64,000 nucleotides of DNA. It comes from Aldrovandia affinis. Its lineage: Eukaryota; Chordata; Actinopteri; Notacanthiformes; Halosauridae. The translations under genes were made by a program, and so were the position numbers. Below, in pieces: positions 53,655 to 64,000 of the stretch. Every line of letters begins with the position of its first letter. Within the stretch, counting starts at the first letter, position 1. The stretch covers positions 516,001 to 580,000 of the forward strand of contig JAINUG010000074.1 in NCBI GenBank assembly GCA_029706075.1, read 5' to 3'. The notes under the pieces were generated by a model that was given only the letters and a program-made list of their open reading frames with translations, searched no databases and was not told the origin of the DNA.

Positions 53655-53865
53655 TTTTTAGGTGGAAAAATGGTTGAAAAAAAATATGAATCAACATAAA
53701 ATACATAATGTAGTTTGATATAGAATAAATTATAATTATTTTTGTCATTTTGTCTGTCAATTCCTCACAAAATTACAAAAATAATTATAATTTATTCTAT
53801 ATCAAACTACATTATGTATTTTATGTTTATTCATATTTTTTTCAACCATTTTTCCACCTAAAAAT
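53655..53865. repeat. Long AT-rich inverted repeat (about 90-98-base arms, short loop)
   Basis: The left arm TTTTTAGGTGGAAAAATGG... and the right arm ...CCATTTTTCCACCTAAAAA are nearly perfect inverses with a loop near 53745-53775 (GTCATTTTGTCTGTCAATTC). It lies about 50 bases inside the right end of the candidate host element. Confidence 0.85.
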
Positions 53866-54639
53866 TCATAATATATATAAATAAAAAGAAATAATAAATA
53901 AAATAATTATAATATCTGGTTTCGTGAGGATCACCCAGCTGTGCTGGGCAGTGTTTGGAGGTTTGCTACAGATAATGCACCCTCTAACTTGAGCTCCTTC
54001 TACGTGACTGGACCGTGTCATACTGCCTGACAGCTTTTGACAGCTGGCTCCCCTCCCCTGGTGGATCGATCTCCAGCGGAGAGAGCCATCAGTGTGCTGC
54101 AAGGCTGTGGCGGCCTGCGGTGTTCGTCCTCGCTCTGCCAGCTCAGCGCTTGGCTATGCGCTTCCCTGTGCTCGGTGCAGAGTGTGCTGAAAACCGCACA
54201 ATTAGTGGAAGCACAGATCCTATAGACGTGGCAGATGGTCAGCTCACGCGCTCCTTCCGTCCTCTCCGCTTTCTTAATGACCGGTAAAGGTTGCTAAAAG
54301 GGGTTTTCCAGCGCTGTGTTACTGTGCTTGAACCTCCGTTGCCACAGCATTGTACTTTGTCATGGCCCGTCGCAAATATTCATGTGACGCATCGATGGGG
54401 TGTTTCAGCTTCAGCAGTAGGGAGGGAGATCAGACTTGGAGCTAAGTACCTGGTTTAATCTATAGGATCTGTGGTGGAAATCCCCTTCAGATCTACATAA
54501 AGTACAGATAGAAATACATTTCCTCAGCATTTACCCGTTTGCTGAGTAGAAGTTTCAAGATGAGCACTGAGACCAGGGTCTCCGGCTCAGTGACTCAAAC
54601 TCTTGAGATGCAGCCAAGCCAAAGTGTTGATGTGCTGTA

Positions 54640-54877
54640 CGGGCCTGGTTCAAATAATTATTTGAAATACTTACTGGTCACCATTAAAATTCACACAGAT
54701 TGCTGACCATTTTAAAAGAAGCATCAATTTTCACCAATGTTCATAATCAAATTCTTCTTTCATATTGTATTTGGGGTAGTAACATGTTTTGCTAAAAATT
54801 CTCAAGGATCTGCAGGGTTGTTTTCAAATTTGAACAAAGAGTTGAAATATTTCAAATGTGTGTTTGACCCAGGTCTG
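54640..54877. mobile_element. hAT-like MITE, second copy of the CAGACCTGG family
   Basis: Termini CGGGCCTGGTTCAAAT (degraded) and TTTGACCCAGGTCTG; 8-base flanks GTGCTGTA (54632-54639) and GTGCTGTC (54878-54885). Diverged relative of 6627-6831. Confidence 0.72.
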
Positions 54878-55524
54878 GTGCTGTCGTACTGTGGAGAGCT
54901 GGAATGGAATCAGTAGCATTATCAAGGACAATTAGCCTATTGTTAGCCCATTTAAGAGAAAAACACTGTTCTTTTCTCATGCTAGAGAAACTTTCAAATT
55001 TCCCTTGAATTTGAATATGTTTCTTCGCTGATGTGATTCAGTTGAATTACCCTAAAGCAATATGTAAACCAAAGTATGTTGATTGATCCTAAAATAAATA
55101 CCTGTGAGAATCAGTGAGTCCATGGAGCAGAAAGAGACCTGCAATATTCTTCATAATTTCTGTTTTCTGTTGTTTGACTTGAAGGTGATTATGGTCTAGT
55201 ACGCTACAGCGATGTACATTTAGGTGCTTTTTCAGAATCCCAGTTGCCATGGTGATGTTTGTGGGACTCTAACCAATGACACTTCTGCTGCCGCCCAGCT
55301 TTGCTCACGATTGGCCATTATCTATGCAAGTGAAGGTGCAAGCGAGAGAGAGAGAGAGAGAACAGTCTTGTTGGCTCTACCCTGCCCCACTACTCATTCC
55401 CCCCCAGCCCACAGACTTTATGCAGGGACATGATATATCGTGGGTCTCACTGTTCCCTTTCTGCCTGCATATCAATAATTCATTCAGGGAGATGATGAAA
55501 GTTGGGTTTTCCTGGGGCACAAAC

Positions 55525-55528
<4 letters not shown>

Positions 55529-55595
<67 letters not shown>
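55529..55595 (+). repeat. (CA)n microsatellite
   Basis: About 66 bases of uninterrupted CA dinucleotide. Neighbouring intergenic sequence 54886-56030 shows no gene. Confidence 0.95.
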
Positions 55596-56039
55596 CAGAG
55601 CCAGTGGCTGATGCCATGTTTCATGGCAAACCAAGTAGGGCTGTAATTCTTGCCTCACCGAAACATTTACCCTGCCCCGGTGCATTGTTAAGTCGATTGT
55701 TAAGTCACAGAGCTGAGCAGAAGCCACCCTTGTGGTACGTAATGAATTTTGCTGGCGACTTCTCCGGTCTCCATAATTTCATAAGTTTGAGTCAGGCGAT
55801 GTGCGTGGATGCCGTTGCGCCCCGCCCAGGGGTATTGAGTCAGTCACTTCCAGTCTGCAGAGTGGGGCCATTAGAATGGAGAGACATGGCTTTTGTTTTT
55901 GTGTAAACCATGTAACCTGCAGGCTCGGGGGTGTGAAGGTGAGGTGAAGGAAACGTTAAAGTGACAGTTGCAGTGGCTATGAGCTTCTGCATATTTCCAT
56001 GCTGAATCAACTGTCAATTGGACATGTGCATTTTGAATA

Positions 56040-56395
56040 ATAAGAACATAAGAAGAAGAATACACAATGACGAGAACGGGCCATTCAGCCCATCTAGGCT
56101 CGTCATATCCTAATCTAAAGAGTATCTATATTATACGGCATTTAATGTAATAATATACGCCATTTAGGAGACGCCTTTATCCAAAGCGACTTACAGTAGT
56201 GAATGCACACATTTTTCAGTATATGTGGTCCCAGTGGGAATTTAATCCACAACCTAAGCATTGTCAACGCCGTGCTCTACCTACTGAGCCACACAGAATA
56301 GCCCAAGTGTTTCTGCCTCTACTACCTGACCTGGTAAGCTGTTTCAGGCATTGACAACATTGTGTAAAGAAAAACTTCCTAATATCCATGCTATT
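56040..56395. repeat. AAGAACATAAGAA-type repeat interrupted by a tRNA-Ala-like SINE
   Basis: The outer repeat reads AATAAGAACATAAGAAGAAG...GAACGGGCCATTCAGCCCATC and resumes after 56300 with GTTTCTGCCTCTACTACCTG...CTAATATCC; it is a relative of 33421-33640. The inner minus-strand SINE spans 56147-56300 (GCGACTTACAGTAGTGAATGC; GTGCTCTACCTACTGAGCC). Confidence 0.7.
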
Positions 56396-57627
56396 CAAAC
56401 ACTGATACACTCATGTATTACTGTATAAACTTGATCGATTGATTGATTTATATTTATTTTGGTCTTGCCAACATAGTATCAGCTGCCAACATATCAGCAT
56501 ATCAACACATCATATTAACTTCACTTCGAATGTCTATATTCACTCTCACGACCAGGAAACGCCTATTGTGTGCCTATTTACACATTTTCCCTGTAATTGT
56601 ATTCTTCAAAGGGTACTGTTATAATTATTTGTAACTATTTCTAATTCATGTACATCATGCCAATGTCCCAAAAAACGAACTAGATGTTGCAGAGATTTGT
56701 CAATCGATTGTTTGATTATCGACTTACTTTGCTTTTTGCCAGACTGGTGCTGGGGCGGAGTTAAGTAAGAAGCACGTTAAACTCACACGTACAATTCCAG
56801 CTATCGACGGCTTTCGGTAAACCCACGTAGAAGTAGCACGTGCTTATCCTACATTCATCGTAAAGTCGCACGTTAATCTCTAACCTTCCATGTTTTCAGG
56901 AAACCCACCCCTGGACTAGAGGGATCATTTAATTAAGGGAATTGTTGTGGGTGAACGTTGAATGGGGAATGTAATTCTTTTAAATTCACTTTAAATTGGA
57001 ATTGAGAGGAAGTGAATTTACTCTGAATGAAGAAAATGAAAAAAAAGCTTATGTGGAATTTTAATTGAATTGATAAAATTTACAGGGAGGGGGAATTGAA
57101 TTGAATTGAAGTTTGTGGAATTGACCCTAAGCCTGGTGTCGAGTGAGGGAAAGGTCTTTGGGATTTTTCTCGAGGGTCATCGCTTCCCTCCAGGCGATCT
57201 TTGTTCATGGCTTCCTGTCCGGCAGATGCCTGTGAGCAGGGATCAATACCTGCATCGACGCAGCAGCCGCTGTGCTTATAAACGGCACAAGAATTGATCG
57301 CAACTGAAAGGGAGTTGGCACAAAGCGCTGGCCGGGGATTGGGTTGTTTCGTGTGGATTGGTCGCTTGGTGCAGGACGCGCTCCGATTGGTAGTGGGGCG
57401 AGTGGGAGACTCTGGGCAGAACCCCCCTCTTGTCCTCTCTCCGTCACCGTCTGCAACGCAATGTGGGCACAGTATGTTCTGACCCCCCTTCCCGCCATCC
57501 GCCCGCGCCCTGCTGTCGAAGCACGATTCTTTACACCGGGGACCGAGTCCAGCCCAGCCCGGTCCCGTCCTGCCCCGCCCCTCGTTGTACGGTGTAAATA
57601 ATCACACGTTTGTTGGTGCTTTTTCAG

Positions 57628-57707
57628 GGTCTCCAGGCAGAAGGGAGGTGTGGCAGATTGCAGAGTTGCCCTTCCCAGTGTGACTCCTGTCAGCTGCCAG
57701 AGAGATG
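57628..57707 (+). other. Candidate 5' exon of ARHGAP9
   Basis: TTTTTCAG acceptor at 57627 and GAGATG|GTGAGT donor after 57707 frame an 80-base segment just upstream of the CT-rich tract. Joined to the acceptor at 60773 (TTTCAG|AGCATGG) it would give a short uORF that ends at 60844. Splice sites only; no coding or transcript support. Confidence 0.25.
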
Positions 57708-57755
57708 GTGAGTGTCCAACACGTACACACACACACACACGCACGCATACATAAA

Positions 57756-58140
<385 letters not shown>

Positions 58141-58723
58141 GGCTGATTGCAAATTTCATGGAGAAGAAATGCCATGCTATTTAAGCGGTTACGGGGGAAC
58201 TCGAATATCTGTGGCAGAGTCGGGCAGAACTGTACTGAGCACCACTCACTCTGCCCCTCCCCCTCACCTTTTTGTGTGGTGTTGGTGCCAGGCCTTCTGA
58301 GCTGTGCCCTCTGTTCCTGGCAAAGCCTGGGCACCCCTCGCCCAGCTCCTGGGGGCATGTCTGTGTCTGTGCCACAATATGTGCCTCGGTGCTTAAGCCC
58401 TGTGTCCTGTGCACGTAGTATCAGGCAGTAAATAGCCTTGCTTGTTTTTCCTGTGTGTGTTGTAGCACTTTTTATTTGGTTAGCGTAGGTTAACTGTTAA
58501 AAAAATCCTTGTTTAAGCTATGTGCTTCGGTCGGCAAGTTGAAATAGAGACAGAGTGTGTGAGAGAGATTGCTGCAATGAAGGAGAAGATGGGGCTTCCA
58601 TCAAAACGTGCAGATACAATAGAAGTATGGCCTGTCTGCATGGGATTTGAAGCTGTGGTGAAGTCACTTCCTGTTTCGCTTCCGGGCTGTGATGTGTCTC
58701 AAAGGCAGTTGGAGTGCAGCTTT

Positions 58724-59133
58724 TTTTTTTTTTTTGCTTTGTTTTTACAAATTTAGTTCAGATTAGTTCCCGTTTTTCTCCCAATTTGGTGGCCAATTAA
58801 TTATACCCTCTATTTCTTCAATTCGCCCTCCCCCATGAGCCCGCCGCACGCATTTACGGGACAAGCCACCACCCTGAGGCCGGCAATGAACTGCCTCCTC
58901 CGAGACGGAACTCGCCCACCTGTCTTGCCCACAGGGAAGCCCTCCTCGCTCCTCGGCAAGCTCGTGCCAGCTCTCCCCCCTTCCCCCTGGGGCGGACAGC
59001 CAATCGCCGCCCCCGATCGGGGCTCCCAGCCAGGGCCAGGCTGGCACAGCCGGTGTTCAAACCCCAGCCGCAGTGGGCAACCTGCATTCCGGGCGAATGC
59101 TTTTACCGTTACACCACCCGAGGCCCCCGCTAC
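58724..59133 (-). mobile_element. GC-rich SINE with 11-base target duplication, minus strand
   Basis: Reverse-oriented copy of the 24160 subfamily. Its own head reads GGTGGTGTAACGGTAAAAGC and GGGTTTGAACACC on the minus strand; the body has GGCTGTCCGCCCCAGGGGGA and TCTCGGAGGAGGCAG; the 3' end is AGAGGGTATAATTAATTGGC. The poly(T) at 58721-58735 is its A tail. Flanking AGTGCAGCTTT at 58713-58723 and 59134-59144. Confidence 0.88.
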
Positions 59134-59189
59134 AGTGCAGCTTTGCTTTTGACAGAGCTCTTGATAAATTGCCAGTTACACTTTTTTAT

Positions 59190-59391
59190 AACGTTTTTGT
59201 AACGTTAAGGTTGCAGGTTCAATCCCCAGGTGGGACACTGCCGTTGTACCCTTGAGCAAGGTACTTAACCTGAATCGCTTCAGTTAATATCCAGCTGTAT
59301 AAATGGATTGTACAGAAATGTAAACTGTAAGTCGCTCTGGATAAGAGCGTCTGCTAAATGCCTGTAATGTAATGTAATGTAATATATATCT
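59190..59391 (+). mobile_element. 5'-truncated tRNA-derived SINE
   Basis: Starts inside the head (AACGTTAAGGTTGCAGGTTC) and runs through CCCTTGAGCAAGGTACTTAACC, the core GTCGCTCTGGATAAGAGCG and TAATG tail repeats. Same family as 3908. Confidence 0.85.
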
Positions 59392-60775
59392 TTTTTTCGG
59401 GATGAACAAGACTAGTAAATCATGTACAAGAAGTTGCTTGTTGTACTTTTTGAATCTTCAGCTGATACGGTCACACGCAGTGTGTAATTTTCAGACACAA
59501 GGCGTGCGTGCGTGCGTGCGTGCGTGTGTGGGGGGTGGGTGGGTGATTGGGTGAGTTGAGGGTGATTGTGAGTGAGGGCTTCATACTGATATCCACTTCC
59601 CCAGGCCGGCGGCATTTGATCATATCTGTTGGAGCAGTGTTTGGATTGGCTCCAGGGTGCTAGGCTGCGTGCACCAGGTGAGCCTCCGTGGGGCCTGTAC
59701 GCTGCAGCGGACGCTTTTATGGACATCCAACGGTCACAGACCCGTTGGCTTTATTACTGCCCTCAGGATTATGAAAGCCCTCCCCTTGCCCTCCTCTCCC
59801 CACCCCCGCCTTTCCCAGTCCCCCACACACAGGGGAGCAGGAGTGTTCGACAGCTGTGACAGGGTTGCTGAGGGAGTTGCCCGAGTGGCGGAATTTATTG
59901 GATCATTCCACGTTATTATGCCCCCTTCCTCTGTAACCCTTTATGTATTTTATTTTTTATTTTGCAGGGACAAGGCATATTAATAAACATTTCTGTAAAT
60001 ATGCCAGAGTTAGCCAAAAGGCTAGTTTACATCTGTAGTCCCTGGCCAGATGTTACAATAGGCTCCCTAAAAAAGAACAAAACAACAGCTTGTAAAAAAC
60101 ACTGATAAAATCTACATGTATTTAAAAAAAAGCCATAATAGTGTTGGAGCAAGAAGGTTAGCAGCCAGAAGCATAAAATACATGAAGCATGCAGGACAAA
60201 CAGTAAACAGCATTAGCCAAGTATTAATAGAGGCATCCAGGCAAGACTTTACAAAGGCATATGGCTCATGAAGCGAAGCATGCAGCAGCACATTAAGCAG
60301 CATTAAACAGGTATTAGCTTCCACAAGCCCACACACACACACTGTGTTTCCCCCCAGAAAGTGCTCCTTGCGGCAGCAGAGCCGCTGATTGTGGGGAGGG
60401 CTGGGGCAGCCGATGGACATACTTCTATACGGAGTGTCTAAACAGAGAATTGAGGCCAGAGTTGAAGGCTTCAAAAGTCTGGTCGAACGCGCGGTAAACG
60501 ACCCTGTTTACCACAGTGGCCCGCTGTAGTTCTGAGCGAGGGGATCGCTCTGCCCCGCTCCATCTCTCCCTTCCTGCTCGGTGCTTTCTGCGTGGTGTCG
60601 CACGGAACACTAAACACATCAACACAGCGACGTTTAGGGCGCGGTCAACATCGCGTTCTCACCTCCCTCTCTCTGTCCTCTGCGCTTTCTGCCCAGTCGC
60701 CGTCCGAAGACGCGGCGGTTTGCCGGCAGGCGATAACGATCTCTGTGCGTCTCTCCCGCCCGTGTGTTTCAGAGC

Positions 60776-60844
60776 ATGGCGTCGGCACGCTGCCGGGAGT
60801 CTCTGCCCTTCCACGGTGAAACCGGTAGCGGTTGTCACGGTTAC
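60776..60844 (+). promoter_or_regulatory. Possible uORF in the ARHGAP9 leader
   Basis: If the leader exon starts at the acceptor ending at 60773, an ATG three bases in (60776) opens a 22-codon ORF ending TGA at 60842-60844, before both candidate start codons. Its effect is unknown. Confidence 0.3.
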
Positions 60845-60867
60845 CCCCGGTGAGGGCACCGAGGCTC

Positions 60868-61994
60868 ATGTTGTCAGGGAGTCGGCGCCACTCAGCGGTG
60901 CACGCGTCCGCAGTCTCAACCATGGCCAGCAGAGGGGGCAGCTTGTGCGGGGCAAGCCCAGTGGTGCTGGAGGCCCAGTACGCCTACTCCTACCGCGGGG
61001 CGGACGGGCGCACCGTCTCCATGCGGGAGGGCGAGCGCTTCGTCCTCCTCCGAAAGGCCAATGCCGACTGGTGGCAGGTGCGTAGGCTCGGGGCGTCCGG
61101 CAAGGGCAAGCCCCTCTACGTCCCGGCCACGTACGTGGTGGAGGTCTCGAGCGCCCCCCAGCCCGCCGTCACCTCCTCCTCCTCCTCTTCCTCTTCCGCC
61201 GTGAGCGCCAGGCTGCTGCCGCGGGCATCTCTCAGCCCCTGCTCCCAGATGCCATGCTCAGGTAGTGTGTGTGTGTGTGTGCGCGCGTGCCAGTCTTCAT
61301 GTCTCCTGTGTTACTTTGGGTGTGTGTGTGTGTGCATGCATGCTGCTGACCACACCTGTACAAGTTGTATTTTAACTCTTCAGATCAAATTTGAAAGCAC
61401 CCCTGAAGATTTTCAATGACAATTTTCAATGGAACGTGTTACTAACCAGAACATACAATCCCATGAAAGAAGAATTTTGCTTTTTCTGTTGCTGAAAATA
61501 GGTGTGTGTGTGTGTGTGTGCGTGTGTGCGTGCGTGTGTGTGTGTGCGTGTGTGCGTGCGTGTGTGTGTGTGCGTGTGTGTGCGTGCGTGCGTGCTGCTC
61601 ACACATTTGAGAGCGAAATTGACTCTTCTTTCTGCCTTTAACCTGAATGCCGTCGGGTCTCGTCTCTCTCTCCGCAGTCACCAAAACCTTCTGTCGCTCC
61701 ATGGAGGACCTGAACTCCAACAGTGCCTTCAGAGGTGTGGGAGGGGGCCGCTTCCCCACGCTGCCTCTCCCCGGGTCCCCCAGCCCCACCACCTCCACCT
61801 CCTCCTCCTCCGCCGGGCACCTCCTGGCTCCCCCCAGTGCCTGCGGCCCCATGCCCCGCAGCAAGAGTTCCAGCAACCTGCCGCAGAACCCCTACGGCGA
61901 GCAGGGAGGGGCCGCGCCTGTGTGCGGGAGCCCCACCAAGTCCTACAGCCAATGGGACATGGGCGAGGCGGCCCGAAGACACAGCCACCTGCAG
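60868..61994 (+). CDS. arhgap9: Rho GTPase-activating protein 9, N-terminal part
   Basis: ARHGAP9 is an SH3-WW-PH-RhoGAP protein that inactivates Rac/Cdc42-type GTPases, mainly in blood cells. Two coding exons are visible: up to 61261 (CAG|GTAGTG) and 61678-61994 (CGCAG| acceptor, CAG|GTGAGC donor), joined in phase 1. The SH3 domain carries VLEAQYAYSYRGADGRTVSM, FVLLRKANADWWQVRR and PLYVPATYVVEV, close to human ARHGAP9. Then come a Ser run and TKTFCRSMEDLNSN. Two in-frame starts exist: 60868 (MLSGSRR, like the human MLSS start, weak context) and 60922 (ACCATGGCC, strong context). From 60922, 219 residues are in the window. WW, PH and GAP exons lie beyond 64000. ARHGAP27/12 are the paralogue alternatives. 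Confidence 0.88.
61502..61600 (+). repeat. (GT)n/(GTGC)n microsatellite in ARHGAP9 intron
   Basis: GT repeat with GC interruptions between the two ARHGAP9 exons; Cys-Val ORFs over it are spurious. Confidence 0.9.
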
Positions 61995-62237
61995 GTGAGC
62001 CGCGGGCCACGCCCTCGCGTTTATCTTTAGGCGTTTGGCGGACCAGAGCGACTCGCCGGTGAAGGCCGGTTGAGAAAGCCGTCAGCCTTTCTCAGTTTTG
62101 TTCAGAGTGAATGACCAAGCTTTAGAATGCCTGCTTGTGACCGAATGCCTGCTGGAACGATTACGCTCTCCTCTTCGGACGAGTGCGCGTTCAGCCGTTA
62201 TGTTTCTTTCTCTTTTCTCTTTTGTGTGACCGCATTG

Positions 62238-62238
<1 letters not shown>

Positions 62239-62282
<44 letters not shown>

Positions 62283-62352
62283 CCTCTTCCTCTCCCTCTC
62301 CCTCCCTCCCTCTCTCCTTTTCCATTGATCTCACTCTCTCTCTGTCTCTCGC
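62239..62352 (+). repeat. (CT)n microsatellite
   Basis: CT-rich tract with TTCC interruptions in the ARHGAP9 intron after exon 61994. The rest of 61995-64000 shows no recognisable exon. Confidence 0.85.
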
Positions 62353-62764
62353 CCGTTCCCTCGTGCCTCTAAGCTTCGTGAGCAGGGATTAGCGACGCGC
62401 CGACGCCGCGCGGCGCTCCTTGTTTTAGCGCAAAACGCACAGCGCGGACGCTGGAAAGCCAGCACGCTTTCAGCCTCTCTCTCCGCTTTGGCGCGTTTTC
62501 CCGCCACGCTTGGAAGCGGTGACACAGAGTCCGTCCCCGGGTGAACCTGGGCGGACCAGGACAGCTGCGACGTGCGCTCCGCCGCTGCGCTTCAGACCCT
62601 GCGGGGCCTCACAGCGGCTCACCACAGTCAGTCTCGCCCTCACTGATGCCGAGGGCGTAAACACGTCCTGTGACTCCTCTCAGCCTGCCGCTCGGAGGTG
62701 GAGGAACTTTCTGTTAGACTGTGGTGAAAGAGATGCATGCAGAGAGACACGCACACAGCCACAT

Positions 62765-62870
62765 ACACACACACACACACCTGTCCACAGACGCGCGGAA
62801 GTACACACACACACGCACACAACTACGCACGTGTACTCACGTACACACACACACACACACACGTACACAG
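62765..62870 (+). repeat. (CA)n-rich tract
   Basis: Interrupted CA repeat blocks (62765-62782, 62804-62822, 62842-62862); ORFs over it are His-Thr artefacts. Confidence 0.8.
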
Positions 62871-63164
62871 ACACACCTCAGCAGCTACACAGGCCGGAAA
62901 ATGTTACGCAAAAATGTAAAGTAACCACTGCCGCTTCCTGTGCCAGGCCTCAGACCTGTATCACCAGAATCTCGAAACTGTTGCCAAGAGATATGCGGAG
63001 AAGGAAAACGGAGCAGCATAGGCCTGCATTAAAAAAAGACATTCTGATCAGTGAAAAGTCTTTCACATTGTTTGGTTACCCTTTCCATTTCGAGTAGTAG
63101 ATGGTGAAAGATATTCCTCAGGAAGAACAGCAGGTTGCAGCCGTGACCTGAAAAACCCGTTCTA

Positions 63165-63178
63165 CTGCCCCCTGGTGG
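63165..63178 (-). promoter_or_regulatory. CTCF-type motif
   Basis: CTGCCCCCTGGTGG is the exact reverse complement of the vertebrate CTCF core CCACCAGGGGGCAG, within the ARHGAP9 intron. Motif only; occupancy unknown. Confidence 0.45.
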
Positions 63179-63542
63179 TGATGGACACTGCCATCCAGGG
63201 TCACACACACTCCAGGGTCCCAGTGTCATTAGTGGAATTGAGTGCATTATGTAACTCGGATAAGCACAGGCATGTGCTCAACACTGCGTTTCATGGAAAA
63301 ACATTTCCCTCCCCCCAGTGTGTCTTGTGACTGTGTATGTATATATCAACAGAATTTGTAGATGGATCTCTTTAGTCAGTTCAATTCACTGTTTAATTTA
63401 CAAATAGTAAACCAGCTTCCCACCAAGACCCTTCCTGTTGGGTATTTGATGCTTTTTGAGGCTTTATGAGGTGCTCGAATATGACACAATATGACAGAGT
63501 ATGGGTTCCGCTTTCCTCATGGTCTGTCCTGCAGTCTACCCT

Positions 63543-63677
<135 letters not shown>

Positions 63678-64000
63678 GTGTCACAATCCCACAAATCTAT
63701 CAGTTTAGTGTCTAGTGTTAGTTGGCAACTTTACCACGAGCAAAGAAATAAATCATTTTTTACAAAAGAACTGCAAAAGAAAGTTCACACGACCTAGCGT
63801 ATATTTCCTGACGCATAAATACCCATGTCGCTTAACGGCAGCATGCAGGCTATTCCACAGACAGAGCACAAAGTAAAAGGGATCTTAACCTGTTCTTTTG
63901 CAATTTACCTTCAGAATACAAAGGAGTTTAGCCACTGCATATCAGAGCATATCTGATATCTTTTCAAAAGATCAGCTATGTGCTCCGGTGCCAAGCCATC

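Noticed and set aside
54015..54287. 90-codon plus-strand ORF just outside the candidate host element
   Set aside because: The two overlapping frames look equally plausible and neither matches a known domain; no exon boundaries.

Overview
The window is from a bony fish nuclear genome, most likely a teleost. The signs are intron-rich genes with GT-AG splice sites, four Tc1/mariner families, tRNA-derived SINEs carrying the fish-typical core GTCGCTCTGGATAAGAGCG, non-LTR retrotransposon fragments and long GA/CA/CT/GT microsatellites. I cannot name the species from sequence alone.

Four protein-coding genes are recognisable. In + strand order they are MBD6 (minus, 5' part, coding exons 1280-7457), DDIT3/CHOP (plus, 17846-22547 including its 5' uORF), MARS1 cytoplasmic methionyl-tRNA synthetase (minus, 22969-38142, complete, 22 coding exons, 924 residues) and the first coding exons of ARHGAP9 (plus, 60868-61994, continuing past the window). 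From memory, human 12q13.3 has the same order ARHGAP9-MARS1-DDIT3-MBD6 with the same relative orientations, so this is conserved microsynteny. It also supports calling the partial genes MBD6 and ARHGAP9 rather than their paralogues.

DDIT3 and MARS1 are functionally linked. Both are targets of the ATF4 integrated stress response in mammals. The DDIT3 promoter carries an exact amino-acid response element core (ATTGCATCA) about 0.3 kb upstream of a TATA box. Its mRNA carries a spliced uORF with two in-frame AUGs spaced as in the mammalian CHOP uORF. The MARS1 promoter has a similar C/EBP-ATF core 130 bases upstream of its ATG. DDIT3 and MARS1 end tail to tail, with opposing poly(A) signals about 120 bases apart.

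Layout: 1-1279, MBD6 intron or downstream sequence with a SINE; 1280-7457, MBD6 coding exons; 7458-10950, MBD6 5' intron and probable promoter; 11000-17450, intergenic with three Tc1/mariner remnants; 17490-22670, DDIT3; 22660-38280, MARS1 with SINEs and a long-TIR MITE in its introns; 38300-57600, transposon-dense intergenic DNA; 57600-64000, ARHGAP9 5' region with long CT/GT microsatellites. The intergenic block 47687-53938 is a nest of elements inside elements. It holds a Tc1 with a hAT MITE and a second Tc1 in it, and another Tc1 with a LINE in it, all apparently inside a larger element with terminal inverted repeats and scattered ATTACCGTAACA-like motifs. I found no CRISPR array, prokaryotic operon or viral genome; the most unusual structures are the nested transposons and the conserved stress-response control elements.
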